A stretch of 64,000 nt of DNA from JALORV01 sp963780715 (GTDB lineage Bacteria; Pseudomonadota; Gammaproteobacteria; Burkholderiales; Burkholderiaceae_F), in the NCBI GenBank assembly GCA_963780715.1, contig CAWADK010000019.1:185071-249070 (forward strand), read 5' to 3'. A program made the position numbers and the translations under genes. Below are positions 17,034 through 24,811 of this stretch, in pieces. Each line of letters opens with the position of its first letter. Positions within the stretch are counted from its first letter, which is position 1. Below the pieces are notes generated by a model. That model did not search any database. It was given only the letters and a program-made list of their open reading frames with translations, and was not told the origin of the DNA.

Positions 17034-18668
17034 ATGAGCTCGAACGTCAAAGTCGCGGTCGCACAGATCAACTGCTCGGTGGGCGACTTCGAGGGCAACA
17101 GCAGGAAGATCGTGGAAGCGGCGGCGCGGGCCGTGAGCGAAGGCGCCCATGTCATGGTCACGCCGGAACTGTCACTGACCGGCTATCCACCCGAGGACCT
17201 GCTGCTGCGCCGCGCATTCTACGCAGCGTGCGACTCTGCGCTGCAGCGGCTCGCTGTCCAGTTGCTGCAGTACCCGGACCTTGCCGTCGTGGTGGGCCAC
17301 CCGCTTGCGCGCGAGGGCCTGCGCTTCAATGCCGCCTCCGTCCTGCAGGGCGGCGTGGTGGTCGGAACCTACTGCAAGCACGACCTGCCGAATTACGACG
17401 TCTTCGACGAACAGCGCTACTTCACGCCGGACAACCGGCCGTTCGTGTTCGAAGCCAAGGGCACGCTGTTCGGCGTCAACATCTGCGAGGACACCTGGTT
17501 CCATTACGCGCCCGAGTGCGCCCAGGCGGCCGGCGCGCAGGTGCTGCTCGTCCTGAACGCGTCGCCGTTTCATCTCGGCAAGCAGGCGCAGCGGCTGCAG
17601 ACGATGCGCGCCAACGTCTCGCACTTCGGCCTGCCGCTGGTCTATGCCAACCTGACGGGCGGGCAGGACGAACTGGTGTTCGACGGGGCCTCGTTCGTGC
17701 TCGCCGCCGACGGGGCGCTGGTGGCCATGGCGCCCTACTTCGACGAAGCGGTGCTGGTCGTCGAGTTCGTCGATGGCGTCCCGCAACCCGCATCGATCGT
17801 GGCGGAGCCGTCGCTCGAGGCGCTCGCGTATCAAGCGCTCGTGCTCGGCGTGCGCGACTACGTCGGGAAAAACGGATTCCCCGGTGCACTGATCGGACTC
17901 TCCGGCGGCGTGGATTCAGCACTCACGCTGGCGATCGCCGTGGACGCGCTGGGTGCCGACCGGGTACGGGCCGTGATGATGCCGTCGCAGTTCACCGCGC
18001 CGATGAGCCTCGAGGATGCGGCAACGCTCGCGCGCAACCTCGGTGTGCGCCACGACGTGCTGCCGATCAAGCCACCCTTTGATGCGTTCCTGTCGACGCT
18101 CGCCAATGAGTTCCGCGGCCTGCCATGGGACACCACGGAGGAAAACCTCCAGGCCCGCATCCGCGGCACGCTGCTGATGGCACTGTCCAACAAGTACGGT
18201 GCGATCGTGCTGACGACGGGCAACAAGTCCGAGACGGCGGTGGGCTACTCGACGCTGTATGGCGACCTCGCCGGCGGCTTCGCGGTCATCAAGGACATCC
18301 TGAAGACGCTCGTGTACCGCCTTTGCCGCTACCGGAATTCGATCGCCAACGTCATCCCTGAACGCATCCTGACGCGCGCGCCGAGTGCCGAGCTGAAGGC
18401 CGGCCAGACGGACCAGGACTCGCTGCCCGAGTACGAGATACTGGACGCGATCATCACCCGCTACATGCAGGAAGGGGAATCGATCGCCGACATCGTCGAC
18501 GCCGGGTTTGACGAAGGCGTGGTCCGCCAGGTCGTCCGCATGATCCGGACCTCCGAGTACAAGCGCCGGCAGTCGCCGGTGGGCATCCGGGTCACGCACC
18601 GCAGTTTCGGCCGCGACTGGCGCTACCCGATCACCAACCGATTCCGTGAAGAGAACGCCACGCTCTAG
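17034..18668 (+). CDS. nadE: Glutamine-dependent NAD+ synthetase
   Basis: It amidates nicotinate adenine dinucleotide using ammonia released from glutamine. The 544-residue protein has an N-terminal nitrilase-type glutaminase with the Glu/Lys/Cys triad (TPELSLTGYPPEDLL, YCKHDLPNYDVFDE, FGVNICEDTW). A C-terminal synthetase domain follows, with the PP-loop LSGGVDSALTLAIAVDALG and TTGNKSETAVGYSTLYGD. The ATG at 17034 gives the expected short leader before VAVAQINCSVGDFEGN. glnB follows 45 bp downstream, a nitrogen-linked pairing seen in related genomes. Confidence 0.95.
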   Translation: MSSNVKVAVAQINCSVGDFEGNSRKIVEAAARAVSEGAHVMVTPELSLTGYPPEDLLLRRAFYAACDSALQRLAVQLLQYPDLAVVVGHPLAREGLRFNAASVLQGGVVVGTYCKHDLPNYDVFDEQRYFTPDNRPFVFEAKGTLFGVNICEDTWFHYAPECAQAAGAQVLLVLNASPFHLGKQAQRLQTMRANVSHFGLPLVYANLTGGQDELVFDGASFVLAADGALVAMAPYFDEAVLVVEFVDGVPQPASIVAEPSLEALAYQALVLGVRDYVGKNGFPGALIGLSGGVDSALTLAIAVDALGADRVRAVMMPSQFTAPMSLEDAATLARNLGVRHDVLPIKPPFDAFLSTLANEFRGLPWDTTEENLQARIRGTLLMALSNKYGAIVLTTGNKSETAVGYSTLYGDLAGGFAVIKDILKTLVYRLCRYRNSIANVIPERILTRAPSAELKAGQTDQDSLPEYEILDAIITRYMQEGESIADIVDAGFDEGVVRQVVRMIRTSEYKRRQSPVGIRVTHRSFGRDWRYPITNRFREENATL

Positions 18669-18713
18669 AATCCGGTTCGAAACCCGAACGCATCAGTAGC
18701 CAGGAAAGCGACC

Positions 18714-19052
18714 ATGAAACAGATCACCGCGATCATCAAGCCATTCAAGCTCGACGAGGTGCGCGAAGCGCTCGCGGAAGTCGGCGTCACCGGCCTCACG
18801 GTCACCGAAGTGAAGGGGTTCGGGCGCCAGAAGGGTCACACCGAGCTCTACCGTGGCGCCGAGTACGTCGTCGACTTCCTGCCGAAGGTGAAGGTCGAGG
18901 CTGTGGTTCCCGAGGCGCTGGTCGAGCGCGCCATCGAGGCCATCACCAAGGCCGCGCGGACCGGCAAGATCGGTGACGGCAAGATCTTCGTGCGTGCCGT
19001 CGAGCAGGTGATCCGCATTCGCACCGGCGAAGAGGGCGAAGCGGCCGTTTAG
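18714..19052 (+). CDS. glnB: Nitrogen regulatory protein P-II
   Basis: The 112-residue trimeric signal protein integrates glutamine and 2-oxoglutarate levels and controls glutamine synthetase adenylylation and NtrB. The T-loop with the uridylylated Tyr51 (ELYRGAEYVVDFLPK) and the C-terminal GDGKIFVRAVEQVIRIRTGE segment are intact. An AGGAAAG ribosome site precedes the ATG. Absence of a nearby amtB suggests GlnB rather than GlnK. The stop overlaps that of the convergent TRIC gene by 4 bp. Confidence 0.95.
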   Translation: MKQITAIIKPFKLDEVREALAEVGVTGLTVTEVKGFGRQKGHTELYRGAEYVVDFLPKVKVEAVVPEALVERAIEAITKAARTGKIGDGKIFVRAVEQVIRIRTGEEGEAAV

Positions 19053-19687
19053 CGGTCGTCGCGGCTGGCAGAGCCCTTGATCGACCAGTTGTAGCGCCAG
19101 GCGAGCAGCCGGAACGCGGTCGTCGCCGCGGCGGCGGTCCACAGCGCCAGCGCCGGATTTGCCCCGGCGCTCGTCATCAGGACGTAGAGCCAGCAGCCGA
19201 AGAACGACGCGATCGCGTAGGGCCGACCGTCGCGCAGGACCATCGGCACCTCGTTGAGCAGAACGTCGCGCAGCACGCCGCCGAAGACCCCGGTCACGAC
19301 GCCCATCATCGTCGCGACGAAGGGCGACATGCCGCTCTCGAGTGACAGCGCCACGCCGGTAATGCTGAAGAAGCCCAGGCCGACGGCGTCGGCGACGACA
19401 AACGCGGGGTTCGGGACGATGCGCTGGGCGAGCCGCATCATCGGCGCGGCCAGTATCGTCATTGCGAGTATCAGGATCGGATACGCCTCGTGCTCGACCC
19501 AGAAAAAGGGCCGGCGCTCGAGCAGGATGTCGCGCAGGGTGCCGCCACCGAAGGCCGTCACGAACGCGACGACATAGACGCCGACCAGATCCATGTCCTT
19601 GCGCTGAGCTTCGGCAAAGCCGGAGAACGCGCACGCCAGCACGGCGACGACTTCGACAACGAACAGGAACGCCTGGGCCTCGTTCAC
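19049..19687 (-). CDS. Trimeric intracellular cation channel (TRIC/UPF0126) family protein
   Basis: The 212-residue membrane protein is built of two glycine-rich repeats typical of bacterial TRIC channels: FSGFAEAQRKDMD and TAFGGGTLRDILLER in the first, FGGVLRDVLLNEVP in the second. Seven hydrophobic helices are visible. The start is taken as GTG 19687, which overlaps the smr stop (GTGA); the longer open frame upstream lies within smr. Bacterial members act as potassium-selective channels in vitro. It is the last gene of the trxB-smr-TRIC run. Confidence 0.85.
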   Translation of the reverse strand: MNEAQAFLFVVEVVAVLACAFSGFAEAQRKDMDLVGVYVVAFVTAFGGGTLRDILLERRPFFWVEHEAYPILILAMTILAAPMMRLAQRIVPNPAFVVADAVGLGFFSITGVALSLESGMSPFVATMMGVVTGVFGGVLRDVLLNEVPMVLRDGRPYAIASFFGCWLYVLMTSAGANPALALWTAAAATTAFRLLAWRYNWSIKGSASRDDR

Positions 19688-20334
19688 GAACGCGCCGCAG
19701 GTCGGAGCAGCACGACCAGGGCACCGCTGCCGCCTTCGGCGGGCCGAGCCTGGCAGAAGGCGATGACTTCGTCGCGCTGGGCCAGCCACACGCGGGCCTT
19801 GCCCTTCAGCACCGGCTGGCGATCCTTCGATCCGAGCCCTTTGCCGTGCACGACGCGCACGCAGCGCAGGCCGCGCCTGAGCGCCTCGCGCAGGAACTGG
19901 CCAAGCAGCTCGCGCGCTTCGTCGACGCGCAGGCCATGGAGGTCCAGGTGGTCCTGGATCACCCACTCGCCGCGCCTGAGCTTGCGCAGTACATCGGGGC
20001 CGATGCCGGGCCGCCGGAACGACAGTTCGGCGTCGGTGTGCAGCAGCGTGTCGATCTCGAACTCGTCCGACACCGATGCGATCAGGACCTGCTGGTCGTC
20101 CTCGAGGCGCTTGTGCGCCACAGGTGGGTGTGGCGGCCGGTCGTGCTCGACGCGCTGCTTGATGGCCAGCGGCGTGACGGCACCGACCGCAGCCCGGAAC
20201 TCATCGGCGGCCGTTGCCTTCGCCACCGCTGCTTGTTGCTGCTCGGCTTCGACCTTCTTCCGGATCGCGGCGTCGTGCTTCAGCGCTTCCTGCAGTGACG
20301 CAAGCTGCGCGAGATCCTTGAGGCGCGTGGCCAT
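19684..20334 (-). CDS. Smr/MutS2-domain protein
   Basis: The 216-residue protein has an N-terminal basic helical region (about 1-70) followed by a C-terminal Smr domain with the DLHG motif (IQDHLDLHGLRVDEAR) and the catalytic-loop VRVVHGKGLGS segment. Stand-alone Smr proteins (SmrA/SmrB) are endonucleases; SmrB cleaves mRNA on collided ribosomes in E. coli, but whether this protein does so is inference. It lies 21 bp after trxB and overlaps the TRIC gene by 4 bp. Confidence 0.88.
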   Translation of the reverse strand: MATRLKDLAQLASLQEALKHDAAIRKKVEAEQQQAAVAKATAADEFRAAVGAVTPLAIKQRVEHDRPPHPPVAHKRLEDDQQVLIASVSDEFEIDTLLHTDAELSFRRPGIGPDVLRKLRRGEWVIQDHLDLHGLRVDEARELLGQFLREALRRGLRCVRVVHGKGLGSKDRQPVLKGKARVWLAQRDEVIAFCQARPAEGGSGALVVLLRPAARS

Positions 20335-20355
20335 GGCCTGTCTCCGTGCGGAGAC

Positions 20356-21345
20356 TCAGGCCGCGACGGCCTTCTCCGGCTGGGCCGTCGCCGGCTGCTG
20401 ATTCTCGAGATAGCGCTGCGCATCGAGTGCGGCCATGCAACCCGTGCCGGCACTGGTGATCGCCTGCCGGTAGACGTGGTCCTGGACGTCGCCCGCTGCG
20501 AACACGCCCGGCACGCTGGTGGCCGTCGCCATCCCGTTGAGCCCGCCCTTCGTGATGATGTAGCCGTTGGCCATTTCGAGCTGGCCGACAAAGAGTTCGG
20601 TGTTGGGCCGGTGACCGATCGCGATGAATACGCCCTGCAGCGCGAGATCCTGCGACGAGCCGGTCTGCACGTTCTTGATGCGGGCCGCGTTGACGCCGGA
20701 GTCGTCGCCAAGGACCTCGTCGAGAACACTGTGCAGCTGGAGTTCGATCTTGCCTTCCTTCACCTTTTCCATCAGGTGATCGATCATGATCGGTTCGGCG
20801 CGGAACTTGTCGCGGCGGTGAACCAGTGTGACCTTCTTCGCGATGTTCGAGAGATAAAGCGCTTCCTCCACGGCGGTATTGCCGCCGCCGACGACCGCCA
20901 CGTCCTGGTTCTTGTAGAAGAAACCATCGCAGGTCGCGCAGCCCGATACTCCCTTGCCCATGAACGCCTGCTCGGACGGCAGCCCGAGGTACATCGCGCT
21001 GGCGCCGGTCGCGATGATCAGCGCATCGCAGGTGTACTCACCGCTGTCGCCGATCAGCCGCAGCGGCCGCTCGTTGAGCTTCGCCGTGTGGATCTGGTCG
21101 AACACGATTTCGGTGTTGAAGCGCTCGGCATGCGCGAGGAAGCGCGCCATCAGGTCCGGTCCCTGCACGCCGTGCGCGTCAGCCGGCCAGTTGTCGACGT
21201 CGGTGGTCGTCATCAGCTGCCCGCCCTGCGCCAGCCCCGTGATCAGCACCGGCTTGAGGTTGGCCCGCGCCGCATAGACCGCGGCGGTGTACCCCGCCGG
21301 TCCCGACCCCAGGATCAGCACGCGCGCATGTTTGGTGACTGCCAT
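20356..21345 (-). CDS. trxB: Thioredoxin-disulfide reductase
   Basis: This flavoenzyme passes electrons from NADPH to thioredoxin in the cytoplasm. The 329-residue protein shows the FAD-binding GSGPAGYTAAVYAAR motif, the redox-active CATC pair (Cys136 and Cys139), the NADPH-binding VGGGNTAVEEALYL motif and a C-terminal GVFAAGDVQDHVYRQ segment. The start at 21345 (MAVTKHARVL) is chosen since the longer open frame runs into the repeat element. Upstream lies half-element B and then the LytTR regulator gene. Confidence 0.96.
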   Translation of the reverse strand: MAVTKHARVLILGSGPAGYTAAVYAARANLKPVLITGLAQGGQLMTTTDVDNWPADAHGVQGPDLMARFLAHAERFNTEIVFDQIHTAKLNERPLRLIGDSGEYTCDALIIATGASAMYLGLPSEQAFMGKGVSGCATCDGFFYKNQDVAVVGGGNTAVEEALYLSNIAKKVTLVHRRDKFRAEPIMIDHLMEKVKEGKIELQLHSVLDEVLGDDSGVNAARIKNVQTGSSQDLALQGVFIAIGHRPNTELFVGQLEMANGYIITKGGLNGMATATSVPGVFAAGDVQDHVYRQAITSAGTGCMAALDAQRYLENQQPATAQPEKAVAA

Positions 21346-21467
21346 GTTCTTCCCCGGAAAAGTCCGAGGATTATAGGTGGGGGTCAAGTGGCGATCACTC
21401 AACCGATAGTTCGAATTGGATCGCGTTTCCCGTCCCGCTTGGCGGCAAAGCCCAGGGAGGGTAAGAA

Positions 21468-21592
21468 CTCCCTCCCGCTCGGCGGGAGGGCAGGGTGGGT
21501 GCCGTGCCGTTGTCAATCGGCGGAGCGCCCGGCCGCTCCGAAGCGCAGCCGACGAATCAGTCTTTGCGGTACTCGCGTAGGCGAGAACCGCT
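21468..21592 (+). repeat. Hairpin-ended intergenic repeat element, right half only (copy B)
   Basis: It shares the core hairpin CCCTCCCGC/GCGGGAGGG (near 21471) with copies A and C, then a degenerate right inverted-repeat arm (about 21517-21553), then the second-class hairpin (actcgc/gcgag arms near 21570-21588). The left inverted-repeat arm and both terminal hairpins are missing. It lies between the 3' end of the LytTR regulator gene and the trxB promoter region. The half copy shows that parts of the element can be lost independently. No gene is seen in the rest of the 21346-21596 gap. Confidence 0.75.
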
Positions 21593-21596
21593 CGCT

Positions 21597-22358
21597 TCAC
21601 ATCTGCCGGAACAGATGCGTGTAGGTGTCAGAGACGAGCAGTGTCTCGGGGCGTGCCTTCAGCTTGACCAACATGCGCCCGCGGAAGTCGCGCGTGACAC
21701 CGGCGATCGCAGTAGCGTTGACGAGCGTGGAGCGGTGGATCTGCCAGAACTGGACCGGATCCAGTTCCTCGACCAGTTCCTTCAGCGGCTTGCGGATCAA
21801 CGCCTCGCCTTCGGCCGTGACGACCCGCGTGTACTTGTTGTCGGCCTGGAAGTAGGTGATCTCGTCGACGGTGATGAGCTTCAGGTTCTGGCCCACGGAG
21901 GCATTGATCCAGCGCAGCGGCTGCTTGCTGCCGCCCGCGGCCGCGGGCGAGACGGCCAGCGGGCCGAGTGCGGCGTCGATGCGGGCCGGGGGCGATCCGA
22001 GCCGCTGCTTCAAGCGACTGACCGCGGTGAATAGGCGCGCCGCCGAGACCGGCTTGAGCACGTAGTCGACCGCACCCTGGTCGAACGCCGCCACCGCGTG
22101 CTGGTCGTAGGCGGTGACGAACACGACGTGGCAGCGTCCGTTGGCCTGGCGCGCGACTTCCAGGCCAGTGGCACCGGGCATCTGGATGTCGAGGAACAGG
22201 ACGTCGGGTTGCAGTTCGTCGAGCAGCCGTAGCGCCTGCACGCCGTCGGCCGCCTCTCCGACGATCTGCAACTCGGGCCAGAGCTGGCCGAGTTGCTCGA
22301 CGAGCTGGTGCCGCAGCGTCGCTTCGTCTTCGGCGACGATGGCAGTCGGACCGCTCAT
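21597..22358 (-). CDS. LytTR family response regulator
   Basis: The 253-residue regulator has a receiver domain (acidic residues E10-D11, phospho-acceptor D57 in LFLDIQMPG, Lys in DYVLKP) and a C-terminal LytTR DNA-binding domain (QNLKLITVDEITYFQADNKYTRV, WQIHRSTLVN). A Gly/Ala linker separates them. Its ATG overlaps the stop of the upstream kinase-like gene by 4 bp, so it is translated together with the two sensor genes. It is a paralogue of the AlgR-like regulator at the window start. The targets are unknown. Confidence 0.92.
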   Translation of the reverse strand: MSGPTAIVAEDEATLRHQLVEQLGQLWPELQIVGEAADGVQALRLLDELQPDVLFLDIQMPGATGLEVARQANGRCHVVFVTAYDQHAVAAFDQGAVDYVLKPVSAARLFTAVSRLKQRLGSPPARIDAALGPLAVSPAAAGGSKQPLRWINASVGQNLKLITVDEITYFQADNKYTRVVTAEGEALIRKPLKELVEELDPVQFWQIHRSTLVNATAIAGVTRDFRGRMLVKLKARPETLLVSDTYTHLFRQM

Positions 22359-23503
22359 TGACCGCTGGACGCGATGTCGGCGGGAATCCGCATCGTGAGT
22401 TGCGTCGTGTTGCCCTGCAGTTCGACACAGTCCAGCGACGCGCGGGCGCCGTAGAGTCCGGCCAGCCGCTCGCGCACGCGGACGATCTCACGGTCCTCGG
22501 CGCACCCGCCCGGCGCCGCCACGCGCAGGACGATCGCGACGTCGCCTCCCGCGCGTTGCACCGCGATGCGGATGCTTGAGGGCGCGTCGTCCGCGCGCTC
22601 GCGTACGGCACGCTGCACGAGCGGCAGCAGCAGCATCGGGTAGAAGCGCGCTTCGCGGCAGTCCTCGGCCAGCGAGACGGTCAGGGTCGGCGAGCCGTTG
22701 CGTGTCGAACGCACGACCTCGAGGTAAGCCTCGACCAGCTCGATCTCGGCGGCCATCGTCGAGCCGGACTCGCGCAGCCGCGGCAAGGCCACGCGCAGAT
22801 AGGTAATGAGCCGGTCGAGATTCTCTGCGGCGCCGTTCGTGTCCTTCTGGTACATGCGCTCGATGTCCACGAGTGTGTCGAACAGGAACTGCGGCTCGAC
22901 CTGCGCCTGCATCGCAGCCAGACGCGACTCCAGAACATCGCGCGCGAGTGCCGCCTGCTCGCGCTGCGTCGCGCGGATGGCTTCGTTCGTGAGGGCGCGG
23001 CGCCGTATCACCTCGGCCGCGGCCACGAACAGGGCCGACCACGCGACGAACTGGATCGCGTTGCCGATCAGCACGAGGGACAGGGCTGGCTGTGGCTTGA
23101 CCTTGCCCGACATCTCCCACCACAGCTTCTCAATCTCAAGCGCCCGCATCAGCGGCACCACGAGGAAGGCAGCGGCCACGGCACCGATGACGATGGCCCA
23201 GGCCACCCGGACGTTGCGCGCCCGGCCGCTGATCGGAGCACCGTCGGTGGCGGCGACCCAGGCCAGCAGTGTCGTGCCGAAAAGGATCAATGACGTCGTC
23301 AGGTCGAACGCCATCATCAACGACACTCCCGGCTTGCCGAGCTTGTCGATCATTGCCGTGAAATCGACGACGGACATCAGCGCACTGGCGAGCAGCCAGG
23401 CGACCAGGTGCCGCGTGCCCATCCTGGACCAAGCATGGAGCCAGCGCGGCAGGCCGCGCGCCGCGCCGTCGAGAGAGGCGGACTGGGGAAGAACGGCACT
23501 CAT
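22355..23503 (-). CDS. Degenerate LytS-type sensor kinase homologue (probable pseudokinase)
   Basis: The 382-residue protein has several N-terminal membrane helices and a His_kinase-like region. The H-box reads VEPQFLFDTL: the phospho-acceptor His is Gln205 and the following Asn is Asp209. The N-box is also changed (LLLPLVQRAVRERAD instead of the PLVENAIKHG form), and the usual glycine-rich ATP-lid is weak (VRVRERLAGLYG). It therefore probably cannot autophosphorylate. The frame is intact over its full length, so it is not simply decayed. It overlaps the intact kinase upstream and the regulator downstream by 4 bp each, which suggests a heteromeric partner or a negative regulator of the kinase. 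Confidence 0.85.
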   Translation of the reverse strand: MSAVLPQSASLDGAARGLPRWLHAWSRMGTRHLVAWLLASALMSVVDFTAMIDKLGKPGVSLMMAFDLTTSLILFGTTLLAWVAATDGAPISGRARNVRVAWAIVIGAVAAAFLVVPLMRALEIEKLWWEMSGKVKPQPALSLVLIGNAIQFVAWSALFVAAAEVIRRRALTNEAIRATQREQAALARDVLESRLAAMQAQVEPQFLFDTLVDIERMYQKDTNGAAENLDRLITYLRVALPRLRESGSTMAAEIELVEAYLEVVRSTRNGSPTLTVSLAEDCREARFYPMLLLPLVQRAVRERADDAPSSIRIAVQRAGGDVAIVLRVAAPGGCAEDREIVRVRERLAGLYGARASLDCVELQGNTTQLTMRIPADIASSGQ

Positions 23504-24642
23504 GCGGGCTGTCCTTGCAGTTGGACCGGCAGCCTGACCGTCGCGACGACGCCGCGCGGGGTACCCATGGCGAGCGACAGCGACGCGTCGGCGCCGTACA
23601 GCGCGGCCAGCCGCGAGCGGGTGTTGGCGAGCCCCACGCCACTGCCGCCGCTGGACGAAAATCCCGCGCCGTTGTCGGCGATCTCGATCAGGAAGTGTTC
23701 GCGTCCGTCAGCGCGCGCGCGAATGTCGATGTGCCCGCCCTCGGGCAGCGGCGAGAGCCCATGCTTGATGGCATTTTCGACCAGGGTCGGCAGCACCATC
23801 GGCGGCACCCGTGCGGCCGCGAGTTCGCCCGGAGCCTCGATTGCAAAAGTAAGTCGATCGCCCATGCGCATCTGCAGGATCGTCAGGAACGAGCGCACGA
23901 GTTCGATCTCCCGCTGCAGCGTCGAGCCGGGTTCGCGCATCGACGGCAGCGCTGCACGCAGATAGTTGATCAGGCTCGACAGCATCTCGCGACCGCGCGC
24001 CGGCGCTGTTTCGTAGAGCCGCTTGACGTTGGCGAGCGTGTTGAACAGGAAATGTGGCTCGATCTGCGCCTGCAGCGCGCACAGGTGCGCCTCGACCATC
24101 TGCGCCTGCAGTCCTTCGCGCCGGCACTCGGCATCGGCCAGTTGCGAGCGCGCGGCCTCATCGGTGCGGATCGTGTGAAACAGCCAATAGCCGAAGGCGC
24201 CTACGGCGGCCCACAGCGCCCAGACCTGGACGAAATAGCCCGGTTCCTTGGCGATGCTCGACGCCAGAGGACTGCCGGCGACCCACACCCGGATCGGAAC
24301 GGCTATGGCGGCGGCGACGAGCGAAACGATGACGCCGAGCGTCAGAGCGGAGCGCGAGCCGAGGCGGCGCGCACTGACGAACGCTTCCACGCAGGCGATC
24401 GCCAGCAGCAGCAGGATGGCACTGATCATCGTCTGGCGCACACCGCGCACGAGGTCGAAGGCCAAGCTTTGGACCGGCTCATAACTGAGCCAGATCACGA
24501 AGCGACCGGCGAGCAGCAGGAGGCAGAAATAGAACAGCGCCGCGACATTGCGCAGATTGAACACGCGCGCGAACGCCTCCCTGGCTGGAGAGCGCTCGCG
24601 CGGGCTGGAGCCCAGGGCAGGAAGGGCAATTACCGAGGCCAT
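23500..24642 (-). CDS. LytS/AlgZ-type sensor histidine kinase (intact)
   Basis: The 380-residue kinase has four hydrophobic segments (about residues 30-145), a short coiled linker, a canonical H-box (QIEPHFLFNTLANV, His197), an N-box (LVENAIKHGLSPL) and G-boxes (EIADNGAGF and GVGLANTRSRL). These are the features missing from its downstream neighbour. The ATG at 24642 (MASVIALPALG) is preferred; an upstream ATG at 24747 would leave only 64 bp to the divergent ftsK start. It heads a leftward run of kinase, pseudokinase, regulator and, past repeat B, trxB. Confidence 0.9.
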   Translation of the reverse strand: MASVIALPALGSSPRERSPAREAFARVFNLRNVAALFYFCLLLLAGRFVIWLSYEPVQSLAFDLVRGVRQTMISAILLLLAIACVEAFVSARRLGSRSALTLGVIVSLVAAAIAVPIRVWVAGSPLASSIAKEPGYFVQVWALWAAVGAFGYWLFHTIRTDEAARSQLADAECRREGLQAQMVEAHLCALQAQIEPHFLFNTLANVKRLYETAPARGREMLSSLINYLRAALPSMREPGSTLQREIELVRSFLTILQMRMGDRLTFAIEAPGELAAARVPPMVLPTLVENAIKHGLSPLPEGGHIDIRARADGREHFLIEIADNGAGFSSSGGSGVGLANTRSRLAALYGADASLSLAMGTPRGVVATVRLPVQLQGQPA

Positions 24643-24811
24643 TGGAACCGGATTCTGCAAGCCGTGGGCTTGGGCCGCAATCCCGCGCGACGAAGCAGGG
24701 GTCCGACGGCGCCAAGTCGCCGTCAAAGCGACGAAATCGGACCCCATTGCGGGGTGCCCGGCAGATGCCGTGCACGAAAGTGGGGATGGCGCACTCCTAT
24801 AATCGCCCCAC

